Positions 23,308-31,643 of a stretch of 64,000 nucleotides of DNA are shown here, piece after piece (position 1 is the stretch's first letter; the number at the start of each line of letters is the position of its first letter). The translations under genes were made by a program, and so were the position numbers. The stretch is taken from assembly GCA_964525605.1 (NCBI GenBank), contig CAZGKT010000004.1:1-64000 (forward strand). The letters are read 5' to 3'. Below the pieces are notes generated by a model that was given only the letters and a program-made list of their open reading frames with translations, was not told the origin of the DNA and did no database searches. The stretch comes from CAVTWJ01 sp964525605. GTDB taxonomy: Bacteria; Oederibacteriota; Muellerivitia; Muellerivitales; Muellerivitaceae.

Positions 23308-24234
23308 ATGAGACCATTTTTCAAGTTGATATCGGGCCTGACGGCGGGCCTTTTGGCGGCGATCTTTGCCGTGCCGGCATTCGCCGATTTAAAGGTGGCC
23401 ACTTCCCTGTCAGACCTAGCCTCCGTGGCCCAGTTCGTGGGAGGCTCCCACGTGACGGCCACCAGCCTTTGCAAAGGGTACGAAGATCCCCATTTCGTAC
23501 CGGCCAAGCCCAGCCTGATGAAGGCCATCCAGAATGCGGACGTGTTCGTTTCCGTGGGGCTCGAACTGGACGGCGGGTGGCTGCCCCTGGTGATCCCGGG
23601 TAGCCGCAACCCCAAGATCCAGCCTGGCACCAAGGGATTTATCGACGCCTCCGAAGGCGTGAATGTGTTGGAAAAGCCCATAGGAACCGTCAGCCGCGCG
23701 GAAGGCGATATCCATCCCTTAGGGAATCCCCATTACTACACCGACCCGGCCAACCTGGAAGTCGTGGCGGACCACCTGGCCCGGATTTTTTCCGATCTCG
23801 ACCCGGCCAATGCGGCGGATTACGCGGCCAACGCCAAGGCATTCGATGAAAGAATGGAAAAATCACTCAAGGAATGGGAATCCGAGATGAAGCCTTACAA
23901 AGGATCGTCCCTCGTGGTTTTCCACGAGAACTTCGTTTACTTCGCGGACCGATTTGGTTTGAAACTTTTCGGTACGGTGGAACCCAAGCCCGGCATCCCG
24001 CCCAATCCGCGTTACCTCACCGAAACCGCCGAGGCCATGAAAGCCGCCGGGGTCAAGGTGGTGATCTACCAGCCCTACCATGACGCGGACGCGTCCAACG
24101 AACTGGCGAAAAAAGCGGGTGGCGCAGCCTATGTGATACCTACCGAAGTCGGGGGAGTACCGGAAGCGAAGGACGTTTTCTCGAAATTCGACTTCATCGT
24201 TTCCACGCTTTCCAAAGCCTTCGAACAAAAGTGA
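23308..24234 (+). CDS. zinc/manganese ABC transporter substrate-binding protein
   Basis: This 308-residue protein has a signal peptide (VPAFADLKVATS) and the cluster A-I fold of ZnuA/TroA/SitA: DLASVAQFVGG, CKGYEDPHFVPAKPSLMKAI with the first metal His, HPLGNPHYYTDPANLEVVA with the second, LVVFHENFVYFADRF with the third His, and VIYQPYHDADASNELA near the C-terminus for the acidic ligand. The long His-rich loop typical of many ZnuA proteins is missing, so manganese or another metal is possible. AAGGAGG precedes the start. The permease follows 8 bases later. Confidence 0.92.
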   Translation: MRPFFKLISGLTAGLLAAIFAVPAFADLKVATSLSDLASVAQFVGGSHVTATSLCKGYEDPHFVPAKPSLMKAIQNADVFVSVGLELDGGWLPLVIPGSRNPKIQPGTKGFIDASEGVNVLEKPIGTVSRAEGDIHPLGNPHYYTDPANLEVVADHLARIFSDLDPANAADYAANAKAFDERMEKSLKEWESEMKPYKGSSLVVFHENFVYFADRFGLKLFGTVEPKPGIPPNPRYLTETAEAMKAAGVKVVIYQPYHDADASNELAKKAGGAAYVIPTEVGGVPEAKDVFSKFDFIVSTLSKAFEQK

Positions 24235-24242
24235 GGTAAAGC

Positions 24243-25067
24243 ATGTCTAATTTCTTTTCCGTGATGGCACTGCCGATGCTGGCGTGCCTGCTGTTGGTTT
24301 TGATTCTCCCCTCCTTGGGCCAGCACGTGCTTGCCCGGGGGGTTATTTTCGTGGATCTGGCTTTGGCCCAGATCGCGGCCCTGGGGCAAAGCGTGGCATT
24401 CCTCCTCGGGGCCGAACCCCACGAGCCTTCGACTTATTATTGGTCCTTCGGCTTTACCCTGTTGGGCGCTGCGCTTTTCAGTTTCCTATGGGACCGCAAC
24501 CACTCGGTCCTGCAGGAGGCCTTTATTGGAATCGCATTTGCCTTCGCCACGGCGGCGACCTTGTTGCTCTTGGCCAACTCGCCCCATGGAGCCGAGCATG
24601 TTCAGGGGACCTTAAGCGGAGAAGCCTTGGGTTGGGTTGCCTGGCCGGACATCCTGATCATGGCGGTTTTTTACGCCCTGGTAGGAGGCTTTCTTTTTTG
24701 GAAGCATTCCACCCTGATGCTGTGTTCCGCCCAGCCCCAGGAGGCCATGGCGCGAGGGCTTTCGCTTAAATTGTGGGATTTCTTTTTTTATACCGCCTTC
24801 GGGCTGGTCGTGACGAGCGCGGTGAGGGTGGCGGGGGTCTTGGCGGTCTTCTCGTTCTTGATTGTCCCCATCGTTTGCGCCAATCTTCTGGGGCATAAAA
24901 GCCATCACCGGCTTTACTGGGCCTGGGGATTGGGATTGGTGGTTTCCATACTAGGATCAACCCTTTCTTACCTGAAGGACTGGCCCATGGGCGCGACGAT
25001 TGTCTGTTTCTTTGGGCTGGCTGTCGTGATCATCTCGGCCGCCACGAGAATGAAAAACGCTGATTAA
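24243..25067 (+). CDS. zinc/manganese ABC transporter permease
   Basis: This 274-residue protein has eight to nine membrane helices with the ABC-3 family signature. ARGVIFVDLALAQIAALG at about residue 30 corresponds to the usual 'G-x-x-F-x-D-x-a-l-a-q-i-a' block, and VRVAGVLAVFSFLIVPIV corresponds to the conserved 'G-x-L-L-V-x-x-L-L-x-x-P'. It imports metal handed over by the substrate-binding protein encoded just upstream. No ATPase gene follows: the next element is a terminator and then a TatA gene on the other strand. The ATPase must be encoded elsewhere. Confidence 0.92.
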   Translation: MSNFFSVMALPMLACLLLVLILPSLGQHVLARGVIFVDLALAQIAALGQSVAFLLGAEPHEPSTYYWSFGFTLLGAALFSFLWDRNHSVLQEAFIGIAFAFATAATLLLLANSPHGAEHVQGTLSGEALGWVAWPDILIMAVFYALVGGFLFWKHSTLMLCSAQPQEAMARGLSLKLWDFFFYTAFGLVVTSAVRVAGVLAVFSFLIVPIVCANLLGHKSHHRLYWAWGLGLVVSILGSTLSYLKDWPMGATIVCFFGLAVVIISAATRMKNAD

Positions 25068-25087
25068 CATTCATTGATTCAAAAATA

Positions 25088-25136
25088 AAAAAGCCGCCCT
25101 TGGGTTTTGAATGACCCGGGGGCGGCTTAACTTTTT
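25088..25136. terminator. bidirectional intrinsic terminator
   Basis: AAGCCGCCC (25091-25099) pairs with GGGCGGCTT (25120-25128), with A/T-rich runs on both flanks: CTTTTT after it on the plus strand and TTTTTTATTTTT on the minus strand. It lies between the convergent metal-permease and tatA genes and can serve both. Confidence 0.9.
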
Positions 25137-25386
25137 AGTTGGCTTTTTTGGATTTGGAACGACTGCGGACGGTTTTGCGACGGCGAGGGGCCGTAGCTAC
25201 GGTCGCGGCCATGACCGGCGCTTGGGGTTGCGGCTGGGTTTGAGAAGTTTGACTTTCAGGGTTAGCGGCCTTCTTGAACTCGTTGAGCGCCCCGCCCAAA
25301 CTCTTGGCAAAATCCACCATCTTGTGGGGCCCAAACAACAAAAGCCCGACTGCGATGATCAGCAAAATATCTTCCATTCGGCCCAT
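25135..25386 (-). CDS. tatA: TatA-type twin-arginine translocase subunit
   Basis: This 83-residue protein has one short N-terminal membrane helix (MEDILLIIAVGLLLFGPHK), the Phe-Gly-Pro hinge and the amphipathic helix VDFAKSLGGALNEFKKA, the layout of TatA. A Gln/Pro-rich stretch and a strongly basic tail (APRRRKTVRSRSKSKKAN) follow, which is unusual. TatA forms the pore that carries folded proteins across the inner membrane. The ATG at 25386 has AGGAG six bases upstream. No tatC or tatB is adjacent, so it is an orphan here. Confidence 0.9.
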   Translation of the reverse strand: MGRMEDILLIIAVGLLLFGPHKMVDFAKSLGGALNEFKKAANPESQTSQTQPQPQAPVMAATVATAPRRRKTVRSRSKSKKAN

Positions 25387-25652
25387 GTCCAACTCCTAGG
25401 AAAAAGTGGGGTTATTGTAGGAACCCGGCCGAGTTAAGTAAAGGTTTACGGGGATTCCACGAATTACCATGCGCCTATTTCTCGGTTTTTTCAATGGCCG
25501 GAAACCCTGACCCATTCGAAACACCCGATAAACCACCCGCCTAAAAGTAAAAGGCCCGTTTGGCAAATGCAAACTGGAGAAGAACGGCTTTTAACCCTAA
25601 AATCAAAACTCAAGGACATCCAAGCAAAGCCAACCTAAGGAATTTCTTTCAA

Positions 25653-27893
25653 GTGAAACGAATCGCCCGCCTTTTCCAGCCCCCATGGCTTTTTTTATGG
25701 ACCCCCTTCATTGCCCTTTTCCCCTGTTTATTTCTAGGGCAGGGTTTCTTTGACGACGACCTCATCAATGTCCACAGTGTTTTCATGACCTACCTGAAAA
25801 ACTATCTTCTCTTGGGTCAGCTCCCCTTTTGGAACCCGTTTATTTTCGCGGGACAACCCTTTATGGCCGATCCCCTGACACTATCGTTCTATCCCTTTAT
25901 GTACCCCGCCCTTCTTTTGCCCATACCCCTGGGCCTGAGTGCCCTTCTGGCTTTTCACCTTTTCATCGCCGGCCAGGGAATGTATTTGTGGCTTGGAAAG
26001 TTGAATCTTTCCCCGCCCGCCCGGATCTGGGGCGGCTTGACCTTTGCCTTTTCGGGTTTTTTTTGGTGCGAGGTGATCCATCCCAACGTCGTGGCCACCT
26101 TCGCCTGGCTTCCCTGGGTTCTGTGTTATCTTGAAAAAACCATCCAGGAACCCAAACCTGGAAATGGGTTTGTGCTCGGATTATTGAGCGCCGTTTTTTG
26201 CACCACCCTCTATCCCCAGATGCACCTGGGCGCCGCCTATTTTTGTTTGATTTATTTCTTCTTTTCCCTTCTGAACACCCAGCATTCCAAGGAAAAATTC
26301 GCGGGCTTTCTCCGATGCTTCCCTATTATTCTTTGGGGTTTCTTTCCTCTTATCCTCGCGGTCATGCCCTTTATGGAGTTCATGCGTTTTTCCGACCGCT
26401 TCAAGGGGCTGGGTTACGAAACGTTCAACGCCGGGCTTTCCTTGATCCCCCGGTCGCTCGCCCAATTTTTATTCCCGATCCAGGCGGGGCATCCCGGCCC
26501 GGCCAACTCAGGGATCCCGCCCGATTACTGGGGCAACGAAGGCTACCTGGGTATTTGGGGATTGTTTTTTATCTCCCTTTCCTTTTCCAAAACCCAAAAG
26601 CGGCTCAAAGCCGGCCTGGCTTTGGCCGCGTCACTCTTTCTTCTTTTGGCCCTGGGCAAATTTTTTCCCCTCCATCGCTGGGCCTGCCAATGGATCTTCG
26701 GGATGGATTTATTGCGCGGCCCTTTCCGGTTTGTATTCGTTTTCGTCACCGCCGCGACCGTGCTCGGGGCTTTCGGTTTTGAGAATTTTTGGAACAATCC
26801 ATCCTCGAGAAAAGGCCGGTTGGCGGGGGGAATGGTTTTTTACGGCATACTCCTTTTGATCGTCAACCTTGTTTTCCCTTGTTCCCCCGACGGGATCCAA
26901 CCCTGGTTCTTTTTATTGGGGGGGTTAGCCCTGGCCCTGGGTCTCATGAACGAAGGAAACAAGAAACTGGCGCAGTCCCTATTTCTGATTTCATTGTTTG
27001 TGGGAATGGTGGCGAACGGGTGGTCCCACGCCTCTTCCCGGCTGGGGCCCAATTCCAATCTCGACCTGGATAAGTCGCGGGCATTCTGCGGGGCGATCAA
27101 GGGCCAAACCTGGCCCAACCGGGTTTTTCTCGGGGACAACATCCCCTATCCGGCTGAAACGGAAGGGAAAAAATTTGCCCTGGAATTTCCGCCGAACGCC
27201 TGTTGCCTGTTCAGCATCAAGAATGTCGGAGGCAATGATTCCATGTCCCTTTCCCAGAGAGGGGATCTTCACACCCTGCCCTTCGCGACCTTCCTCAAAT
27301 TGATGGCGATCCAAGGCTTCGCCACCGGAAACGAAAAGGGGAACGTTCCCGGATTTACCCGCATGGAGCGCGACGGGGTCAAGTTTTACAAAGCAGCCCA
27401 TGAAGTGGATTGGGTCTATGCCCCTACCAGGACCAGCTTCATTCCCGATTCAGAACAAAGGCTCCGGGAAATGCGATCCCCCGCCTTCGACCCCTATCAG
27501 GAGGCGGTCCTCACCCAGCTTCCCTCTGAACCCGATCCCAATCCGGGGCATCAAAAAACTTCAATCCATTACGATTGGAAAGAAAGCGGGATCAACCAGG
27601 AAATCTTTTCCGTTTCCCTCAACAGGCCCAGTTGGGTGGTGTTCGCCGACCCCAATTATCCGGGATGGCACGCCTGGGTGGATCAAAATCCTACCCCCAT
27701 CACCACCTCCAACCATCTCTTCCGGGGTTTGGCGATCCCCGCCGGGGAACACCAGGTCCGGTTTTCTTATCAACCCACCTGGTTCAGGCTTGGGGCTTTT
27801 GGGGTGTTGATTTGGTTGATGATTTGCATGGCCTTTTGGCCGAATGAGAAACGTTTCAAAACGAGGAGTTCGGTTTACTCCGTCACCATCTGA
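25653..27893 (+). CDS. YfhO-family polytopic membrane protein
   Basis: This protein of about 746 residues starts at the GTG of VKRIARLFQPPWLF, with AAGGA upstream; a TTG 93 bases upstream gives a longer form. A dozen membrane helices are followed by a large C-terminal extracytoplasmic domain ending HQVRFSYQPTWFRLG and one last helix. The first loop (GQGFFDDDLINVHSVFMTYL, then GQLPFWNPFIFAGQPFMADP) and the tail VVFADPNYPGWHAWVDQNP are typical of YfhO-like proteins, which are GT-C transferases implicated in lipoteichoic acid or glycan glycosylation. It overlaps the convergent next gene by 19 bases. Confidence 0.8.
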   Translation: MKRIARLFQPPWLFLWTPFIALFPCLFLGQGFFDDDLINVHSVFMTYLKNYLLLGQLPFWNPFIFAGQPFMADPLTLSFYPFMYPALLLPIPLGLSALLAFHLFIAGQGMYLWLGKLNLSPPARIWGGLTFAFSGFFWCEVIHPNVVATFAWLPWVLCYLEKTIQEPKPGNGFVLGLLSAVFCTTLYPQMHLGAAYFCLIYFFFSLLNTQHSKEKFAGFLRCFPIILWGFFPLILAVMPFMEFMRFSDRFKGLGYETFNAGLSLIPRSLAQFLFPIQAGHPGPANSGIPPDYWGNEGYLGIWGLFFISLSFSKTQKRLKAGLALAASLFLLLALGKFFPLHRWACQWIFGMDLLRGPFRFVFVFVTAATVLGAFGFENFWNNPSSRKGRLAGGMVFYGILLLIVNLVFPCSPDGIQPWFFLLGGLALALGLMNEGNKKLAQSLFLISLFVGMVANGWSHASSRLGPNSNLDLDKSRAFCGAIKGQTWPNRVFLGDNIPYPAETEGKKFALEFPPNACCLFSIKNVGGNDSMSLSQRGDLHTLPFATFLKLMAIQGFATGNEKGNVPGFTRMERDGVKFYKAAHEVDWVYAPTRTSFIPDSEQRLREMRSPAFDPYQEAVLTQLPSEPDPNPGHQKTSIHYDWKESGINQEIFSVSLNRPSWVVFADPNYPGWHAWVDQNPTPITTSNHLFRGLAIPAGEHQVRFSYQPTWFRLGAFGVLIWLMICMAFWPNEKRFKTRSSVYSVTI

Positions 27894-29512
27894 TAAACAT
27901 CAAAATAGCCGTGAAATACCAAATCCCTTTTGACCTTCATCCCGGCCCGTTTTTGAAAATAATCTTCCAGGGTGTGTGCGGAATCGGACATAAACCAAAA
28001 AATGTCCTTTCGGTTCACCGTATCCTTCAGAAAATCGCGGACATGAAATTGTTCCAACCGTTCATCCCCGTAGGGTGTCCTTTCCAACCACGACAACCAG
28101 AAAAAGCGGAAATTCTCCAGACCTTCGTCCGTTTGGAATAGGGGGAACCCCGCGAAGGGGAAGGCCGGCCCCCAAATGATGAAAAGTTGGTCCTTTCGCG
28201 GCGCAAGAGCCTTCACGGTATCGAGAATGGCTTGGCTGGACCGGGGGCCCGTTTGATTGATGGAAAAATCTTCGTGGAGTGTCCGAAACGCGGCCCAACC
28301 CAGGACCAAAACCAATAGACCGATGAGATAGCGGCTCCCGGATCGGCTCTTCGTCCATAAAGCCCCGGGCGGGAGTGAAAAAAGCATAATCAAATCGGCT
28401 AAAAAAAGCTGAGGCCAAAAGACCCTAGCGACAATTTTATTGAACGAGACCAGAAACAACACGAGCCCCAAGACCCATGAAACCGGCCCCCAGGAGCGGC
28501 CCTTTCCCATTCCCGTCAGGATCACACCGATTCCGAACATAAAGAGCACCAATTGAACGACGGTGTTTTTCATCAACTCCATGAGCAAATCACGTTTCAG
28601 GCTAAAGTCCACCTTTAGGAGTCCGTCCAATTTTTTGAGGTTTTCCAGGCTGAAAAGAGGTCCCGCGTAATAGGTTTGCACGAACATCCGGTAATCCTCC
28701 GGTTCCCACCCCACCGATTGGAAAGCGGCTTTCTGCCGGTCATAATCCGTCACCTTGATTTCATCGATGGAAAATCGTTTCTGGTAATACTCCCTCGCAT
28801 CCTGCCAGCCCGCATGTGAGGCAACGTAGGCTCGGTCAAATAAAAAAGCGCCCGCCATCAGGACGATCGCGGCCAATAGCGCAACCAGGAACCCGGCCCC
28901 TTTCTCCCGGGGTTTTTCCTTTTTCAAGAATTCTCGAATGAAATAAATCCCAAAAGCCAACATCGTAAACATGGCGGGTTCGAGCCGAATCAGGGAAGAG
29001 ATCACTAAAAGGAAAACCGAAATGAAATAACCCAGGAGACGGGGCCGTATGGGTTGGATGAGAAGAAAACACCCAGCCTGAGCGGCCAGCAAACAATAGA
29101 CCGTGTATTGAGGCCAGGCAAAGCAATGGAAGAAAAGCGGTGTTCCCAGGAGGAATAAAAACAGAACGGCCCAGGAGGATCGTTCTTTTGAGAAAAAGGA
29201 TGTCAGAAGGGCCCAAACCGAAAGAAAAAACACACCGAATAAGCCCGCCCCAAACCAGGGCACATGCGGGCAGGCCAGATTGAGATTTTTCAAAAGGATT
29301 CCCAAAAACACATTCACGACCACTAGAAATTCCGAGGGATGGTCCACCAGCCCAAACCCCCGGGTGATCCAATTCATCACCATGTCGTCATTGCTTTGGA
29401 AAAACGGGGTGAAAAACAACCAGCCCAGAAAGAAATAAAGGCAGGATATGCCGAGGGAAGCCAAGAGAGGCCGCCGAAAGACGGTTTTCAACAAAGATTC
29501 TTTATCGGGCAT
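27875..29512 (-). CDS. polytopic membrane glycosyltransferase-like protein
   Basis: This protein of about 545 residues starts at MPDKESLLKTVF, a likelier start than one eight codons earlier. About eleven membrane helices are visible. The first external loop has FFQSNDDMVMNWITRG, with paired Asp, as in GT-C fold transferases, and later FDRAYVASHAGWQDAREYYQ. The C-terminal 120 residues are soluble and include LFIIWGPAFPFAGFPLFQTD. I do not recognise a named family. The gene converges with the YfhO-like gene and is divergent from the serine hydrolase gene. Confidence 0.6.
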   Translation of the reverse strand: MPDKESLLKTVFRRPLLASLGISCLYFFLGWLFFTPFFQSNDDMVMNWITRGFGLVDHPSEFLVVVNVFLGILLKNLNLACPHVPWFGAGLFGVFFLSVWALLTSFFSKERSSWAVLFLFLLGTPLFFHCFAWPQYTVYCLLAAQAGCFLLIQPIRPRLLGYFISVFLLVISSLIRLEPAMFTMLAFGIYFIREFLKKEKPREKGAGFLVALLAAIVLMAGAFLFDRAYVASHAGWQDAREYYQKRFSIDEIKVTDYDRQKAAFQSVGWEPEDYRMFVQTYYAGPLFSLENLKKLDGLLKVDFSLKRDLLMELMKNTVVQLVLFMFGIGVILTGMGKGRSWGPVSWVLGLVLFLVSFNKIVARVFWPQLFLADLIMLFSLPPGALWTKSRSGSRYLIGLLVLVLGWAAFRTLHEDFSINQTGPRSSQAILDTVKALAPRKDQLFIIWGPAFPFAGFPLFQTDEGLENFRFFWLSWLERTPYGDERLEQFHVRDFLKDTVNRKDIFWFMSDSAHTLEDYFQKRAGMKVKRDLVFHGYFDVYQMVTE

Positions 29513-29620
29513 GAGGGAATTATAACCTCCGGCCATTGGAAAGGGTTACTTCAGCGCTCATCCACTCAAGCACTCCGCGGGTCTATTCTCTTCCTCGATC
29601 TTTTATGGGAAATTGATCCC

Positions 29621-31102
29621 ATGAATAAAGAACCTGCCGCATCCATCCGTCGATGGCTTGGCTTCTGGGTGGCCTTGGTCCTTTTTTACCCCTTATCCAT
29701 TCACGCCAATGACCTGGAGGGAACCTGGCAAGGTTTTCTGGACGTGGGGCTCGTCAAGTTTCGAGTCGCCCTCGCCTTGGTTCAAGACCCTGCGGGTAAA
29801 CCCCGGATTCGTTTCAACAATATCGACGATGGAATTTATGACGAACCCGCCACCCTTCTTTCATCCGACTTACGATCGATCAAAGTGAGGTTGGAACGGG
29901 GGCAAACCCTCTCGCTTCATTTGAATGACAGGAAACACCGCCTTGTCGGCACCTATCTCCAAGCTAAGGATCATTTCGAGAAAGAAGGTCACTCCGCTCC
30001 CTTAACTCTGGAAGCCGGAAAAGACTTCCTCTTTCCCCGATTGGATTCCCAGGGGCAAGCTATCACAACTTACCAGTACCAAACTCCAGTTGATCGGAAG
30101 GAAGGATGGAAACCGGGGGTACTCCCCCAGAGCGGCGTCGCTCATGTTGAAATGGGGGTTAGAAAAATACTCGATAACACCTATCCTCACATCCACGGAC
30201 TCCTAATCGTTCAAGGGGATGAGCTCTTAGTGGATGAAACCTTTTATGGTTACAAACCCCAAGACCCCCATCCGGTTCAATCCATTACCAAGTCGATCTT
30301 TTCCCTGCTGTTCGGCATAGCCCAAGACAAGCATCTGGTCCAAACCAGCCAAAAACTTTATGACTTTTTTCCCCAATACCGCTCCCAAAAAACTTGGGAC
30401 CCTCGGAAGAACCAAATCACTTTGGGAAATCTCCTCACCATGTCATCCGGGTTGGATTGTTTCGATTGGAAGGATGCCCAGGCCTGTTCCTGGGGGATGG
30501 TGCAATCGGACGATTGGTTGGATGACGTCCTTTCTAAACCCTTGGCGCAGAACCCCGGTTCGCGTTTCGCCTATTGCGGCGCCTGCCTGCTATCCCTCTC
30601 GGTGATTCTGGAAAGGGCAAGCGGCCTAACGATCCCCCCATTCGCCCAGAAATACCTATTCGACCCACTCGATATCCATTCGGCCCAATGGGTCGAAGCC
30701 CCTTCTGCGGGTATAACAGTCGTTCCCGTGTCCTTCGGCCTTTCCCTCTCTCCCCAGGACCTGGCCAAAATCGGTCTTCTCGTTTTAAACAAGGGAAAAT
30801 GGGCGGGGAAACAGATCGTTTCAGAGGATTGGATCAAGGAATCGATATCCCGAAAAGTGTCCAGGGACCAGACCAACAAGAAATATGATTACGGTTATTT
30901 GTGGTGGGAAACCGAATCAACCCTTGGAAACCAAAGATTCAAGACTCTTCTAGGTTGGGGTGTGGGTGGAAATTATCTTTTCATTGTGCCGGACAAAAAC
31001 TTGGTTTGCGTCATTACAGCCGGCAATTACAACGATCCAAAAGCCGCAAAATCCTCCCTTCAATTATTTCAGGATTATATTCTTCCTGCCTTTTCGAACT
31101 AA
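29621..31102 (+). CDS. secreted serine hydrolase of the class C beta-lactamase family
   Basis: This protein of about 493 residues starts at MNKEPAASIRRWLGFWVAL; the frame extends far upstream but there it runs through the opposite-strand gene. A signal peptide ends SIHANDLEG. Residues about 25-150 form an N-terminal beta domain of the type that precedes several esterases. The penicillin-binding-like domain has the nucleophile motif VQSITKSIFS (Ser and Lys) and FAYCGACLLSLSVILERASG, where Tyr is kept but the third motif residue is Gly instead of Asn/Ser. The third motif region reads GWGVGGNYLF. This points to an esterase or peptidase rather than a true beta-lactamase. Confidence 0.82.
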   Translation: MNKEPAASIRRWLGFWVALVLFYPLSIHANDLEGTWQGFLDVGLVKFRVALALVQDPAGKPRIRFNNIDDGIYDEPATLLSSDLRSIKVRLERGQTLSLHLNDRKHRLVGTYLQAKDHFEKEGHSAPLTLEAGKDFLFPRLDSQGQAITTYQYQTPVDRKEGWKPGVLPQSGVAHVEMGVRKILDNTYPHIHGLLIVQGDELLVDETFYGYKPQDPHPVQSITKSIFSLLFGIAQDKHLVQTSQKLYDFFPQYRSQKTWDPRKNQITLGNLLTMSSGLDCFDWKDAQACSWGMVQSDDWLDDVLSKPLAQNPGSRFAYCGACLLSLSVILERASGLTIPPFAQKYLFDPLDIHSAQWVEAPSAGITVVPVSFGLSLSPQDLAKIGLLVLNKGKWAGKQIVSEDWIKESISRKVSRDQTNKKYDYGYLWWETESTLGNQRFKTLLGWGVGGNYLFIVPDKNLVCVITAGNYNDPKAAKSSLQLFQDYILPAFSN

Positions 31103-31211
31103 AATCGGTTTTAAAGGAAACGGTTACCATAAATTAACTTCCACTGGCCTTCCTATTTTTTATTCAGTTTCCCATACTAAAAACCGTTCCATTTATCGAT
31201 GAGGTGAAGTT

Positions 31212-31556
31212 ATGGGAATAATTATTTCTTCGATTCGATTCATTGGCCAAAGAATTTTTGGGGGGACACTATTTCTTTCGCTTTTGGGTCATAGCGTCGC
31301 ATACGCGGAATCGGTTCGGCCGATCTCACTCGTCCCTGATCAAAACAATTTTCCCAACGCCTGGATCGCCTTGATTTTCTTGGGTTTGGTGGTCTTGGAA
31401 GCCTGGTATTTCTACCATACCTGGAAACACCGGGCGATCGAGGAAAAAGAAAAACCAAAGGTTTTGCCACTGCCCCAGCAGCCTTTCGTCCTTAATCGAA
31501 CACCCACCCAAAAAAGGAAAAGAGCCGCAAAACAGCGTGAAAAAATGTTAGTTTAA
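31212..31556 (+). CDS. small hypothetical secreted or membrane protein
   Basis: This 114-residue protein begins with a signal-like segment (FGGTLFLSLLGHSVAYAE), followed by a membrane helix (WIALIFLGLVVLEAWYFYHTW) and a strongly basic, proline-containing tail (TPTQKRKRAAKQREKML). GAGGTGAAG precedes the ATG. I recognise no family. The tail would lie in the cytoplasm if the first segment is cleaved. It lies 110 bases after the serine hydrolase gene. Confidence 0.6.
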   Translation: MGIIISSIRFIGQRIFGGTLFLSLLGHSVAYAESVRPISLVPDQNNFPNAWIALIFLGLVVLEAWYFYHTWKHRAIEEKEKPKVLPLPQQPFVLNRTPTQKRKRAAKQREKMLV

Positions 31557-31643
31557 AACCATCTGGAAATACTCATCTCGCGAAACGAAGTAGACGATTT
31601 TTAAAAAAATGGAGGTTTGGGGAAAAGGCCAAACCACCCAACT

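Noticed and set aside
29339..29620. Longer N-terminus for the serine hydrolase
   Set aside because: The upstream extension lies antisense to the membrane transferase gene, has atypical composition, and would bury the clear signal peptide that follows MNKEP.
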